DNA of 7,123 nucleotides from Rhodobacterales bacterium UBA3080 (GCA_002366645.1 DFBM01000145.1:1-7123), one strand, 5' to 3'. Shown: positions 1 through 6,037, counted from the first letter of the stretch. Notes: generated from the sequence alone by a model not told the origin. Program-made: numbers and translations.

Positions 1-563
1 AGCTCGTTGGCGATTCTCAAGCCATATGAAACATTCGTTTCATCCTCTCGGCGGTCGCGGTATTCGTAACATGGCGCGATATGACTGGTCTCGATCATCA
101 TTGGCGCAAAGGGTTCACGCCGCCACATATTGCCACCAGTTGCCAACGCGCCAAGAGTATTCCCGTGGTAACTTTGACGTCTGGCAATGATTTTATGGCG
201 GCTCGGCTCTCCGGTTTCCAGGAAATACTGACGTGCGAGCTTGATCGCCGACTCCATAGCCTCCGACCCACTGGAGACAATGTAAACACGCTCCAGACCC
301 GCCGGCGCGTTGGCGATCAGTTTGTCCGCCAGTAGCTCCGCAGGCTCCGAAGTGAAGAATCCAGTATGCGCAAACGCAACTTTGTCCAACTGGTCCTTAA
401 TCGCCTGATTGACCTTCACGTCACCATGCCCAAGACAGGACACGGCCGCACCACCCGAGCCATCAAAGTATCGTTTACCTTTATTATCATACAGATATAC
501 ACCCTCTCCGCGTTGAACCATGGGGGGTGTGGATAAGCTGTTGCGATAGAAAACGTGAGACAT
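1..563 (-). CDS. Class III PLP-dependent aminotransferase, N-terminal part (runs off the left edge)
   Basis: Reading the minus strand from the ATG at 563 gives 187 complete codons without a stop up to the window edge. The protein is a fold-type I class III (omega/ornithine-type) aminotransferase, a cytoplasmic enzyme that moves an amino group between an amine or amino acid and a keto acid using PLP. Visible family landmarks are the opening segment around GVYLYDNKGKRYFDG (residues 21-35), the SSGSEA phosphate-binding motif (97-102) followed by the helix MESAIKLARQYF, and SYHGNTLGA (131-139), whose aromatic residue stacks on PLP. The catalytic lysine lies in the missing C-terminal half. AGGA about 6 bases upstream is a plausible ribosome binding site. 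The gene is divergent from the RpiR regulator, with 109 bases between the two start codons. A regulator-like palindrome lies inside the gene at 27-42. The family is certain; the substrate is not determinable here. Confidence 0.93.
   Translation of the reverse strand, partial: MSHVFYRNSLSTPPMVQRGEGVYLYDNKGKRYFDGSGGAAVSCLGHGDVKVNQAIKDQLDKVAFAHTGFFTSEPAELLADKLIANAPAGLERVYIVSSGSEAMESAIKLARQYFLETGEPSRHKIIARRQSYHGNTLGALATGGNMWRREPFAPMMIETSHIAPCYEYRDRREDETNVSYGLRIANE
27..42. promoter_or_regulatory. Second copy of the putative RpiR operator, inside the aminotransferase gene
   Basis: TGAAACATTCGTTTCA has 6-bp inverted arms around a 4-bp centre, and one further A/T pair on each side (26 and 43) makes 7-bp arms. 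Read on the minus strand it is TGAAACGAATGTTTCA, which matches the core of the promoter palindrome at 599-614 at 14 of 16 positions. The two centres lie about 572 bp apart. A coding-region site of this kind could support DNA looping or block elongation, but it also encodes ordinary residues (ETNVS) of the aminotransferase, so chance is possible. Confidence 0.5.
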
Positions 564-597
564 TGGATGAGTCCTGATAGTTCTGCGATAGATCAAT

Positions 598-615
598 TTG
601 AAACATATGTTTCAA
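598..615. promoter_or_regulatory. Perfect 18-bp palindrome, putative operator of the RpiR regulator
   Basis: TTGAAACATATGTTTCAA is identical to its own reverse complement over all 18 bases. It sits in the 109-bp gap between the divergent aminotransferase and RpiR genes. Dimeric HTH regulators, including RpiR proteins, usually bind such inverted repeats in the gap next to their own gene, so the most economical reading is an autoregulatory operator that also controls the aminotransferase. A consensus-like TTGACA hexamer starts 3 bases downstream at 619, so a bound protein would cover or abut it. Binding is inferred, not shown. Confidence 0.72.
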
Positions 616-618
616 TAC

Positions 619-624
619 TTGACA
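619..624 (+). promoter_or_regulatory. Candidate -35 hexamer of the rpiR-TRAP transcript
   Basis: TTGACA is a perfect sigma-70-type -35 hexamer lying between the palindrome and the chosen RpiR start. No good -10 box is found at 16-18 bp spacing; the closest TATAAT look-alike, TAAAAT at 647-652, lies 22 bp away. The promoter is therefore only a candidate, supported mainly by its position next to the operator. Confidence 0.35.
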
Positions 625-629
625 AGCGC

Positions 630-640
630 TGAAACAAATG
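630..640. promoter_or_regulatory. Half-site related to the RpiR operator
   Basis: TGAAACAAATG repeats the left half and centre of the 598-615 palindrome (TGAAACATATG) with one mismatch, but the right half is degenerate. It begins 31 bp, about three helical turns, after the equivalent base at 599. This spacing would place two dimers on the same DNA face, which suggests a weak secondary site. It is short, so chance cannot be excluded. Confidence 0.35.
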
Positions 641-650
641 AAATCTTAAA

Positions 651-656
651 ATTATA
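651..656 (-). promoter_or_regulatory. Candidate -10 box for the divergent aminotransferase
   Basis: The minus strand reads a perfect TATAAT here. At 17-bp spacing the matching -35 position (679-674) reads ATGGCA, 4 of 6 to consensus. Transcription would start near 644, giving an 80-base leader that contains both the half-site at 630-640 and the palindrome at 598-615, so a bound RpiR protein would act as a block at or after initiation. The -35 would fall in the first codons of rpiR, so confidence is low. Confidence 0.3.
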
Positions 657-672
657 TTTTACGGGACAGTCC

Positions 673-1545
673 ATGCCATTAGACGAATTGCTCGAACAAA
701 AACTGGTTAGTGAATATAGCGCGCTCAGCCAAAAGCTGCAGCTCGCGGCCGATTTTGTTGCGGCAAATCCTGTTGACATCGCCACCCGCAGCTTACGGTC
801 GGTATCGACGACTAGTGGATTGGCACCTGCAACATTTTCCCGTTTGGCCCGTGCGCTTGGTTTTGCGAACTATGAAGATCTGAGAGATCTGGCCCGCGAT
901 GCAGTCCAACAAAAAATCAGCTCCTTTTCAGCCAAAGCCGACCAGCTACAGCAAGATGCAAAAGACGTCGACCAGCTACCGTTTGTGACGCGGCAATCGC
1001 GCGCTTGCATAGCAAATGTTTCCGCACTGAACGACGAAATCGAACTAGAGACACTCGAATCCGCAGTTGAAGCAATGCATGGCGCAAAAAACGTCCTATT
1101 GCTTGGCGCGCTAGGGTCGACAGGTATTGTCGAATACATGTCATACATAACCAACTTTTTTACCAACAAATTCAGATTTGCGAGCCGCCTTGGATCGTCC
1201 ATGGGCAGCGAACTGGTTGACCTTAGCCCCAATGACGCCGTTGTAATTCTGACAAAACCACCTTTCGCAAAACATGCAATTCAAGCCGCTGAAATGGCTG
1301 AATCCCAAGGCGCGTTCGTAATTGTGATAACAGATACACGCTCCTGCCCGGCACTGGCCTTTTCGGACGCCGGTTTTGTTGTGCCGAGCGAAAGCCCGCA
1401 GTTCTTCTCCTCCTACGCAGCGACAATTGTACTGATCGAGACTATGATCGGCATGCTGGTCGCGCGCGCAGGTCCGGACGCCCAGCGCCGGATATCCGAG
1501 GTAGAAGCCCGCAATCACCGTCTCGGAGAATTCTGGGGCACGTGA
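673..1545 (+). CDS. RpiR-family transcriptional regulator (HTH + SIS domain)
   Basis: The 290-residue product has the two-domain plan of RpiR regulators. The N-terminal HTH domain covers roughly residues 1-75, with the recognition part around TTSGLAPATFSRLARALGF (46-64). A SIS (sugar isomerase) ligand domain covers about 140-267, starting at NVLLLGALGSTG and including the ITDTRSCPLA-like region and the PSESPQFF segment typical of the family. The SIS domain normally senses a phosphorylated sugar or related metabolite. The frame is open back to a TTG at 598 and an ATG at 607, but both lie inside the perfect palindrome and lack a Shine-Dalgarno sequence. The ATG at 673 has a weak GGGA 6 bases upstream and gives the usual N-terminus (LLEQKLVSEYSALS), so I chose it. 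The gene is followed after 37 bases by the TAXI binding protein, which suggests cotranscription and control of that transporter. Confidence 0.9.
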   Translation: MPLDELLEQKLVSEYSALSQKLQLAADFVAANPVDIATRSLRSVSTTSGLAPATFSRLARALGFANYEDLRDLARDAVQQKISSFSAKADQLQQDAKDVDQLPFVTRQSRACIANVSALNDEIELETLESAVEAMHGAKNVLLLGALGSTGIVEYMSYITNFFTNKFRFASRLGSSMGSELVDLSPNDAVVILTKPPFAKHAIQAAEMAESQGAFVIVITDTRSCPALAFSDAGFVVPSESPQFFSSYAATIVLIETMIGMLVARAGPDAQRRISEVEARNHRLGEFWGT

Positions 1546-1570
1546 GAATTTAGACAAACATCAATCAATC

Positions 1571-1576
1571 AGGGAG
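1571..1576 (+). promoter_or_regulatory. Ribosome binding site of the TAXI binding protein
   Basis: AGGGAG lies 6 bases before the ATG at 1583 and follows a short CAATCAATCAG run. It is much stronger than the weak site in front of rpiR, fitting the need for far more binding protein than regulator from one transcript. Confidence 0.7.
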
Positions 1577-1582
1577 AAATAG

Positions 1583-2551
1583 ATGTTCACTAAACTGAAA
1601 CTAGGCGCTGCAGTTGTTGCAGTCAGCACGATGATGGCTCCGGCAGCATTTGCCGAAGAGTTCGTCACAATCGGCACCGGTGGCGTTACCGGCGTTTACT
1701 ACCCAACAGGCGGTGCGATTTGCCGTTTGGTTAACAAGGGCCGCCGTGACCACGGCGTTCGCTGTTCGGTAGAATCCACAGGTGGTTCGGTATACAACAT
1801 CAACACCATTCGCGAAGGCGAACTGGAATTTGGTGTAGCCCAGTCTGACTGGCAGTACCACGCCTACAACGGCACTTCGAAGTTCGAAGAAGCCGGCCCA
1901 TTCGAAGGCCTTCGGGCTGTGTTTTCGGTGCATCCGGAGCCATTCACCGTTGTTGCGCGCGCAGATGCCGGCATCACGAACTTCTCTGACTTGCGTGGCA
2001 AGCGTGTAAACATCGGTAACCCGGGTTCCGGTCAGCGCGGTACTATGGAAGTTGTGCTGGCAGCAATGGGTTGGACAACCGACGATCTGGCACTAGCAAC
2101 AGAGCTGAAAGCGGCTGAACAATCCGCTGCTCTTTGTGACAACCAGATTGACGCCATGGTTTACACCGTTGGCCACCCATCCGGTTCGATCCAAGAAGCA
2201 ACAACAGCTTGTGATTCCATTCTGGTAACCGTTGATGGCGCAGCTATCGAAGCTCTGATTGCCGACAATGACTACTACCGCTCCGCAACAATTCCGGGCG
2301 GCATGTATCGCGGTAACGACGCCGACGTTAAAACATTCGGTGTTGGTGCAACATTCGTAAGCTCGGCTGATGTGTCTGAAGAAGTTGTTTACATACTTGT
2401 GAAATCTGTATTCGACAACATTGACGACTTCCGCAAACTACACCCTGCCTTCGCAAATCTTGATCCCCAAGAAATGGCGACTGCCGGCCTTTCTGCTCCG
2501 CTACACCCAGGTGCGGCGAAGTACTACCGTGAACAGGGCTGGATTGAATAA
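1583..2551 (+). CDS. TAXI-family TRAP transporter solute-binding protein
   Basis: A 322-residue periplasmic binding protein that captures the substrate and delivers it to the permease encoded next. Residues 1-24 form a Sec signal peptide: positive MFTKLK, a hydrophobic core, and an AFA cleavage motif before EE. The mature start VTIGTGGVTGVYYPTGGAICR (28-48) is the hallmark of the TAXI (TRAP-associated extracytoplasmic immunogenic) family. It is followed by SVESTGGSVYNI (62-73), GELEFGVAQSDWQY (79-92) and NIGNPGSGQRGTMEV (143-157), all typical of these proteins. Length is normal for the family. AGGGAG at 1571-1576, 6 bases before the ATG, is a good ribosome binding site. Characterised TAXI proteins bind glutamate, glutamine or 2-oxoglutarate, but the substrate here cannot be assigned. 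No separate promoter or operator is evident in the 37-base gap after rpiR. Confidence 0.95.
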   Translation: MFTKLKLGAAVVAVSTMMAPAAFAEEFVTIGTGGVTGVYYPTGGAICRLVNKGRRDHGVRCSVESTGGSVYNINTIREGELEFGVAQSDWQYHAYNGTSKFEEAGPFEGLRAVFSVHPEPFTVVARADAGITNFSDLRGKRVNIGNPGSGQRGTMEVVLAAMGWTTDDLALATELKAAEQSAALCDNQIDAMVYTVGHPSGSIQEATTACDSILVTVDGAAIEALIADNDYYRSATIPGGMYRGNDADVKTFGVGATFVSSADVSEEVVYILVKSVFDNIDDFRKLHPAFANLDPQEMATAGLSAPLHPGAAKYYREQGWIE

Positions 2552-2575
2552 GCACCCGACTTAGGGTCTATTCTC

Positions 2576-2601
2576 GGTAGGAGCGGCGCACCGCTCCTAC
2601 C
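2576..2601 (+). terminator. 11-bp hairpin between binding-protein and permease genes (partial attenuator or mRNA-stabilising stem)
   Basis: GGTAGGAGCGG (2576-2586) and CCGCTCCTACC (2591-2601) pair perfectly around a 4-base CGCA loop. The stem lies 24 bases after the binding-protein stop and 49 bases before the permease start. It is followed by an A-rich, not T-rich, run, so it is not a classical intrinsic terminator in either direction. By analogy with stems behind other transport binding-protein genes (for example malE), it may protect the upstream mRNA from 3'-5' decay and so raise binding protein relative to permease. The structure is directly visible; the role is inferred. Confidence 0.55.
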
Positions 2602-2639
2602 AACAAAAAAACAAAATTGCCCAAAAGGGCGAGGTCCGA

Positions 2640-2647
2640 GGGAGGAC
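2640..2647 (+). promoter_or_regulatory. Ribosome binding site of the fused TRAP permease
   Basis: GGGAGGAC sits just before the ATG at 2651 in a purine-rich stretch that also holds GAGG at 2631-2634. It fixes the permease start. A short GCCC/GGGC stem (2619-2630) lies just upstream but does not cover it. Confidence 0.7.
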
Positions 2648-2650
2648 AAC

Positions 2651-5260
2651 ATGTCTGAGAATACCGAAAATCGCGACGGCCTGAGCGAAGAAGAGCTTCA
2701 GGAACTGGTTGCCTCTAGTGACTCAGGAGCGCGAAATCCAACGGGGAACGTCGGGCTATTTCTATCGGCTGTCGCTGTGGTCTGGTCTTTGTTTCAGGTG
2801 CTGCTGGCCTCGCCAGTTTCAAATTTGATTTTGCCGGGTGACATTATTAACAACTCGCGCCAAATCCATTTAGCTTTTGCAATTTTTCTGGCTTTCATGG
2901 CCTATCCGATGTTGAAATCCAGCCCGCGCCACTACATTCCGGTTCAGGACTGGATCATGGGCCTGGCTGGCGCATTTATCGCGCTTTACGGATATTTCTT
3001 TTACGACAAAATAGTTAACTCGGGCGGCTTGGCCGATAACGTTGACAAGTGGTTCGCACTTGCCGGCCTCGTCTTGCTGTTTGAGGCCGCGCGGCGGTCT
3101 CTAGGACCCGCAATGGCAATTATTGCTACAATATTCCTGCTCTACGTTTTCTTTGGTGACTCAACCATGGTTCCGGATTCAATCCGCTGGGCCGGTGCAT
3201 CGCTCAAGAAAGCCATGAGCCATATGTGGATCACATCCGAAGGCGTGTTTGGCATTGCTGTCGGCGTTTCGACGCGCTTTGTATTCCTCTTCGTTCTATT
3301 CGGCGCATTGTTGAACAAGGCGGGGGCTGGGAACTACTTCATCAAAATGGCGTTTGGTGCACTTGGTCACCTTCGTGGTGGGCCCGCAAAGGCTGCCGTC
3401 GTTGGCTCTGCAGCCACCGGCCTGATTTCGGGTTCGTCCATCGCAAACGTGGTAACCACAGGCACATTCACGATTCCGTTAATGAAACGGGTCGGGTTTA
3501 GCTCCGAACAAGCCGGTGCCGTCGAGGTTGCGTCCTCGGTCAACGGTCAAATCATGCCGCCAGTTATGGGCGCAGCTGCGTTCCTGATGGTTGAATATGT
3601 CGGGATATCCTATGTCGAGGTTATCACCCATGCATTCCTGCCCGCACTGATTTCCTATATCGCGCTGGTCTATATCGTTCACCTCGAGGCCGTAAAACGC
3701 AATATGCCTACCATTGGCAACAAGGTTGTAAACCTGATGCGCACCGTTGTGGGAATGTTTATGTTCTTTGGTGCCTTTGCACTGCTTTGCTACGGCATGA
3801 AATTCCCTGTCGGACTGGTTGTATCACTGGTTCCCGAGGGCGCCGCGTGGGTGCTCGCATTGCTTGTTGCCGTCGCCTATGTGGTGCTGATCAAAATCGC
3901 TTCAGCGGTTGACGATCTCGAAGTCGATGACCCGAACGCCAAAGTGGTGGAGTTGCCGGACATTCCAAAAATCTATAAGGCAGGCCTCTATTACCTGCTT
4001 CCGATCATCGTTCTTGTTTACTTCCTGATGATTGAACAGAAATCGCCGGGTCTTTCGGCATTCTGGGCGACTTTTCTGCTGTTCGGCATTTTGCTAACCC
4101 AACGCCCGCTAAAGGCTATGTTCCGCAAACAGGGCGGCGTAAGCGAAGAGTTGAAAGCCGGTGTTGTTGATCTGTTTGGCGGTCTTATCGAGGGCGCACG
4201 CAACATGATCGGCATTGGTCTTGCAACCGCAACGGCGGGTGTGATTGTCGGTACGGTTACCCTGACGGGGTTCGGCCTCGTGATGGCTGACTTTGTCGAG
4301 TTCCTGTCCGGCGGAAACCTTGTGGCCATGTTGCTACTGGTTGGCGTCTTATCGCTATTGCTCGGAATGGGCTTGCCGACAACCGCCAACTACATCGTTG
4401 TGTCATCGTTGATGGCAGGCGTAATTGTGCAACTCGGCGCACAAAACGGGTTGGTGGTGCCATTGATCGCCGTACACCTGTTTGTGTTCTACTTCGGGAT
4501 TATGGCGGATGTAACACCTCCCGTCGGCCTCGCGAGCTTCGCGGCCGCGGCAGTTTCCGGTGGTGACGCGATCAAAACCGGCTTCATTGGCTTCTTCTAT
4601 AGCCTACGCACCGTGGCCCTACCCTTCGTGTTCATCTTTAACACCGATCTACTGCTGATCGATGTCGGATGGGGCAAAGGTATTTTGGTATTCGTCACAG
4701 CGACCATAGCCATTCTCGTGTTCACCGCGGGCACAATGGGCTGGTTCCTGACCCGATCTAAAATCTACGAAAGCGTAGCGTTGGTGCTGGTCGCCTTTGT
4801 CCTGTTCCGGCCCGATTTCGTTATGAACCGGATTCAGCCTCCATTCGAGGACATCAGCCCGTTAGAGCTAAGTCAGTCGATCGGCGCAGCAACATCAGGT
4901 AGCGAAATGCGGATTGTCGTGACAGGACCCGATTTTGACACGTTGGAGATAAAAAACACCACGCTTGTCTTGCCTGTTGGCGAGGAGACTTCGGGAGATG
5001 AACGCTTGTCTGCCCTAGGCCTTATGCTGTTGCCAAATGGCGACGTAATGGCGATGGACGAACCTATGCCGGGCTCGCAATTCTCGAGCACATTGGGGTC
5101 GTTTGATTTCTACTACGATGATCCAGTAACCGTTACGGCCGTTCAGGCGCCTGCGGACCAGTTGCCAAAAGAACTGATCTTTATTCCGGCCTTGATGTTT
5201 CTTGGCCTGATTATGCTCATGCAACGCGGACGCATTAACAAGGAAGGAGAACCAGCATGA
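2651..5260 (+). CDS. TRAP transporter permease, fused 4TM/12TM (DctQ-DctM type) with C-terminal DUF3394-like extension
   Basis: An 869-residue inner-membrane protein joining the small (DctQ-like) and large (DctM-like) TRAP subunits, as usual for TAXI systems. After a soluble acidic N-terminus (1-33), hydrophobic segments at about 34-54, 72-88, 101-118 and 135-168 form the Q-like part. The DctM part (about 195-700) carries two matching motifs of the inverted repeats: GLISGSSIANVVTTGTFTIP (257-276) with NGQIMPPVMGAAAF (298-311), and GMGLPTTANYIVV (572-584) with MADVTPPVGLASFAAAA (618-634). These regions hold the sodium and substrate sites in DctM-type proteins. Residues about 706-719 form a further membrane segment, 720-841 a soluble domain resembling DUF3394, and 842-857 a last helix ending in QRGR. 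It works with the binding protein encoded upstream, and its stop overlaps the next start by the ATGA overlap at 5257. Function is secure; the substrate is unknown. Confidence 0.95.
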   Translation: MSENTENRDGLSEEELQELVASSDSGARNPTGNVGLFLSAVAVVWSLFQVLLASPVSNLILPGDIINNSRQIHLAFAIFLAFMAYPMLKSSPRHYIPVQDWIMGLAGAFIALYGYFFYDKIVNSGGLADNVDKWFALAGLVLLFEAARRSLGPAMAIIATIFLLYVFFGDSTMVPDSIRWAGASLKKAMSHMWITSEGVFGIAVGVSTRFVFLFVLFGALLNKAGAGNYFIKMAFGALGHLRGGPAKAAVVGSAATGLISGSSIANVVTTGTFTIPLMKRVGFSSEQAGAVEVASSVNGQIMPPVMGAAAFLMVEYVGISYVEVITHAFLPALISYIALVYIVHLEAVKRNMPTIGNKVVNLMRTVVGMFMFFGAFALLCYGMKFPVGLVVSLVPEGAAWVLALLVAVAYVVLIKIASAVDDLEVDDPNAKVVELPDIPKIYKAGLYYLLPIIVLVYFLMIEQKSPGLSAFWATFLLFGILLTQRPLKAMFRKQGGVSEELKAGVVDLFGGLIEGARNMIGIGLATATAGVIVGTVTLTGFGLVMADFVEFLSGGNLVAMLLLVGVLSLLLGMGLPTTANYIVVSSLMAGVIVQLGAQNGLVVPLIAVHLFVFYFGIMADVTPPVGLASFAAAAVSGGDAIKTGFIGFFYSLRTVALPFVFIFNTDLLLIDVGWGKGILVFVTATIAILVFTAGTMGWFLTRSKIYESVALVLVAFVLFRPDFVMNRIQPPFEDISPLELSQSIGAATSGSEMRIVVTGPDFDTLEIKNTTLVLPVGEETSGDERLSALGLMLLPNGDVMAMDEPMPGSQFSSTLGSFDFYYDDPVTVTAVQAPADQLPKELIFIPALMFLGLIMLMQRGRINKEGEPA

Positions 5261-5688
5261 TCAAGTCTATCCTTTGCGCTGTCGATATCAGCCAGCCAGC
5301 CATCGAAACAAATGTTCTGAAAACGGCGACCCAGCTCGCCGAACTCAACGATGCCCGTCTGGATGTCGTAACAGTCGTTCCCGATTACGGGATGACTGTT
5401 GTCGGAACATTTTTCAGCGACGACCACGTTGAAAAAGCCACGGCAAATGCCAAAGCCGCGCTTAGCGATCTTGTTACGGGGGTCATCGGCGCTGAAGAAA
5501 ACGACAAGGTGCGCCACATTGTGGCAATTGGCTCCGCCTACGAAGAAATCCTGAAAGTGGCAGAGGCTGCCGGCACTGACTTAATCGTCGTAGGCGCCCA
5601 CAAGCCGGATTTTAAAGACTATCTACTCGGCCCCAATGCCGCCCGCGTTGTCCGCCACTCGACATGCTCGGTTTATGTAGTGCGCTAG
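5257..5688 (+). CDS. UspA-family universal stress protein, translationally coupled to the TRAP permease
   Basis: A 143-residue single-domain cytoplasmic Usp protein (alpha/beta, Rossmann-like). It begins with the typical strand MIKSILCAVDIS and ends with DLIVVGAHKP...DYLLGPNAARVVRHSTCSVYVVR. The classical ATP-binding pattern G-x2-G-x9-G(S/T) is changed: the second glycine is K, the loop is one residue shorter and the final GS/GT is GP, so nucleotide binding is uncertain. Its ATG overlaps the permease TGA (ATGA), and GGAAGGAG just upstream serves as ribosome binding site inside the permease gene, so both proteins are probably made in fixed ratio. Usp genes attached to TRAP operons are known; TeaD of Halomonas elongata tunes the ectoine transporter TeaABC. 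A similar regulatory role here is inference. It is the last gene of the operon. Confidence 0.93.
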   Translation: MIKSILCAVDISQPAIETNVLKTATQLAELNDARLDVVTVVPDYGMTVVGTFFSDDHVEKATANAKAALSDLVTGVIGAEENDKVRHIVAIGSAYEEILKVAEAAGTDLIVVGAHKPDFKDYLLGPNAARVVRHSTCSVYVVR

Positions 5689-5756
5689 ACAGCACGGTTT
5701 ATCGCACTATTCATCTCGCACTTGTTTCCGCGGGTTTGTCCCACTGGCGACCAATA

Positions 5757-5796
5757 AATTGCCCCGCCCTTTTCGCCAGAAACCGGCGGGGCAATT
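5757..5796 (+). terminator. 12-bp-stem hairpin, probable terminator of the TRAP operon
   Basis: AATTGCCCCGCC (5757-5768) and GGCGGGGCAATT (5785-5796) pair perfectly around a 16-base loop, 68 bases after the usp stop. The stem is GC-rich with an A/T base, but the bases that follow (GAAAATA) are not a T-run, so termination may be imperfect or need other factors. Its location at the end of the operon, with no gene behind it except the insertion sequence, supports a terminator role. Confidence 0.55.
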
Positions 5797-5844
5797 GAAA
5801 ATACCATAAGTCACAAGCTCACAAAACCTGCGAACTAGTTGCCT

Positions 5845-5865
5845 CGCAACCACATCTAGGTTGCG
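5845..5865. repeat. Small inverted repeat
   Basis: CGCAACC and GGTTGCG pair around the 7-base loop ACATCTA. No T-run follows in either direction (AAAAATTG on the plus side), so a terminator is not supported. It could be an operator or RNA stem; its role is unknown. Confidence 0.4.
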
Positions 5866-5947
5866 AAAAATTGTGACAGTATGCGTATGCAATCCCTGAC
5901 AGCGAAACATACAAGCCAACGAAATCGTCGCGTAGCCCGAACTAATC

Positions 5948-5964
5948 TTACCTGACATAGGTAA
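5948..5964. repeat. Inverted repeat next to the insertion-sequence end
   Basis: TTACCT and AGGTAA flank the 5-base centre GACAT. The site ends 8 bases before the proposed left end of the insertion sequence. It may be an operator-like palindrome of the host region or part of the target that was hit; short length leaves chance open. Confidence 0.35.
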
Positions 5965-5972
5965 CATAAAAG

Positions 5973-5984
5973 TGATCCTCCCCC
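5973..5984. repeat. Proposed left terminal inverted repeat of the insertion sequence
   Basis: TGATCCTCCCCC begins with the TG that is typical of IS3-family ends and is followed by a T-rich run. The matching right end would read GGGGGAGGATCA but is not in the window, so the assignment depends on position and sequence style only. Confidence 0.5.
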
Positions 5985-6025
5985 TTTTTAAAAGGTCTAC
6001 CCTTATACCCCTATAGTTTGAAAAC

Positions 6026-6034
6026 GGAGGATCA
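6026..6034 (+). promoter_or_regulatory. Ribosome binding site of orfA, complementary to the insertion-sequence left end
   Basis: GGAGGATCA includes the strong Shine-Dalgarno GGAGG, 7 bases before the ATG at 6038. It is the exact reverse complement of TGATCCTCC at 5973-5981. A transcript that enters from outside the element would contain both arms and could fold so that the ribosome binding site is hidden; one starting inside the element would not. Confidence 0.6.
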
Positions 6035-6037
6035 AAT

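Larger units (their letters stand above)
5689..5972. other. Gene-free stretch between the TRAP operon and the insertion sequence
   Basis: I see no gene here. A minus-strand open frame (5707-6057) crosses the terminator-like stem and the insertion-sequence end, has no family resemblance and no ribosome binding site, so I dismissed it. Besides the stem at 5757-5796 the stretch holds a 7-bp inverted repeat at 5845-5865 and a 6-bp one at 5948-5964, the latter directly beside the insertion sequence. No tRNA or convincing promoter was recognised. Confidence 0.6.

Noticed and set aside
81..335. 84-codon plus-strand open frame at the left of the window
   Set aside because: It lies opposite the clear aminotransferase frame, which has family motifs on the minus strand.
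870..1557. Several minus-strand open frames opposite the RpiR gene
   Set aside because: They are shadows of the clear RpiR coding frame, with low-complexity Ser/Arg-rich translations and no family features.
2576..2601. Hairpin read as a true Rho-independent terminator
   Set aside because: No T-run follows on either strand, and the next gene has a ribosome binding site and belongs to the same transporter.
5303..5320. Sequence resembling the RpiR operator inside usp
   Set aside because: Only 12 of 18 positions match the palindrome and the right half is not symmetrical, so it is probably chance.
4018..5517. Minus-strand open frames opposite the permease and usp genes
   Set aside because: They are antisense shadows of membrane-protein and Usp codons; translations show no domain and no start signals.
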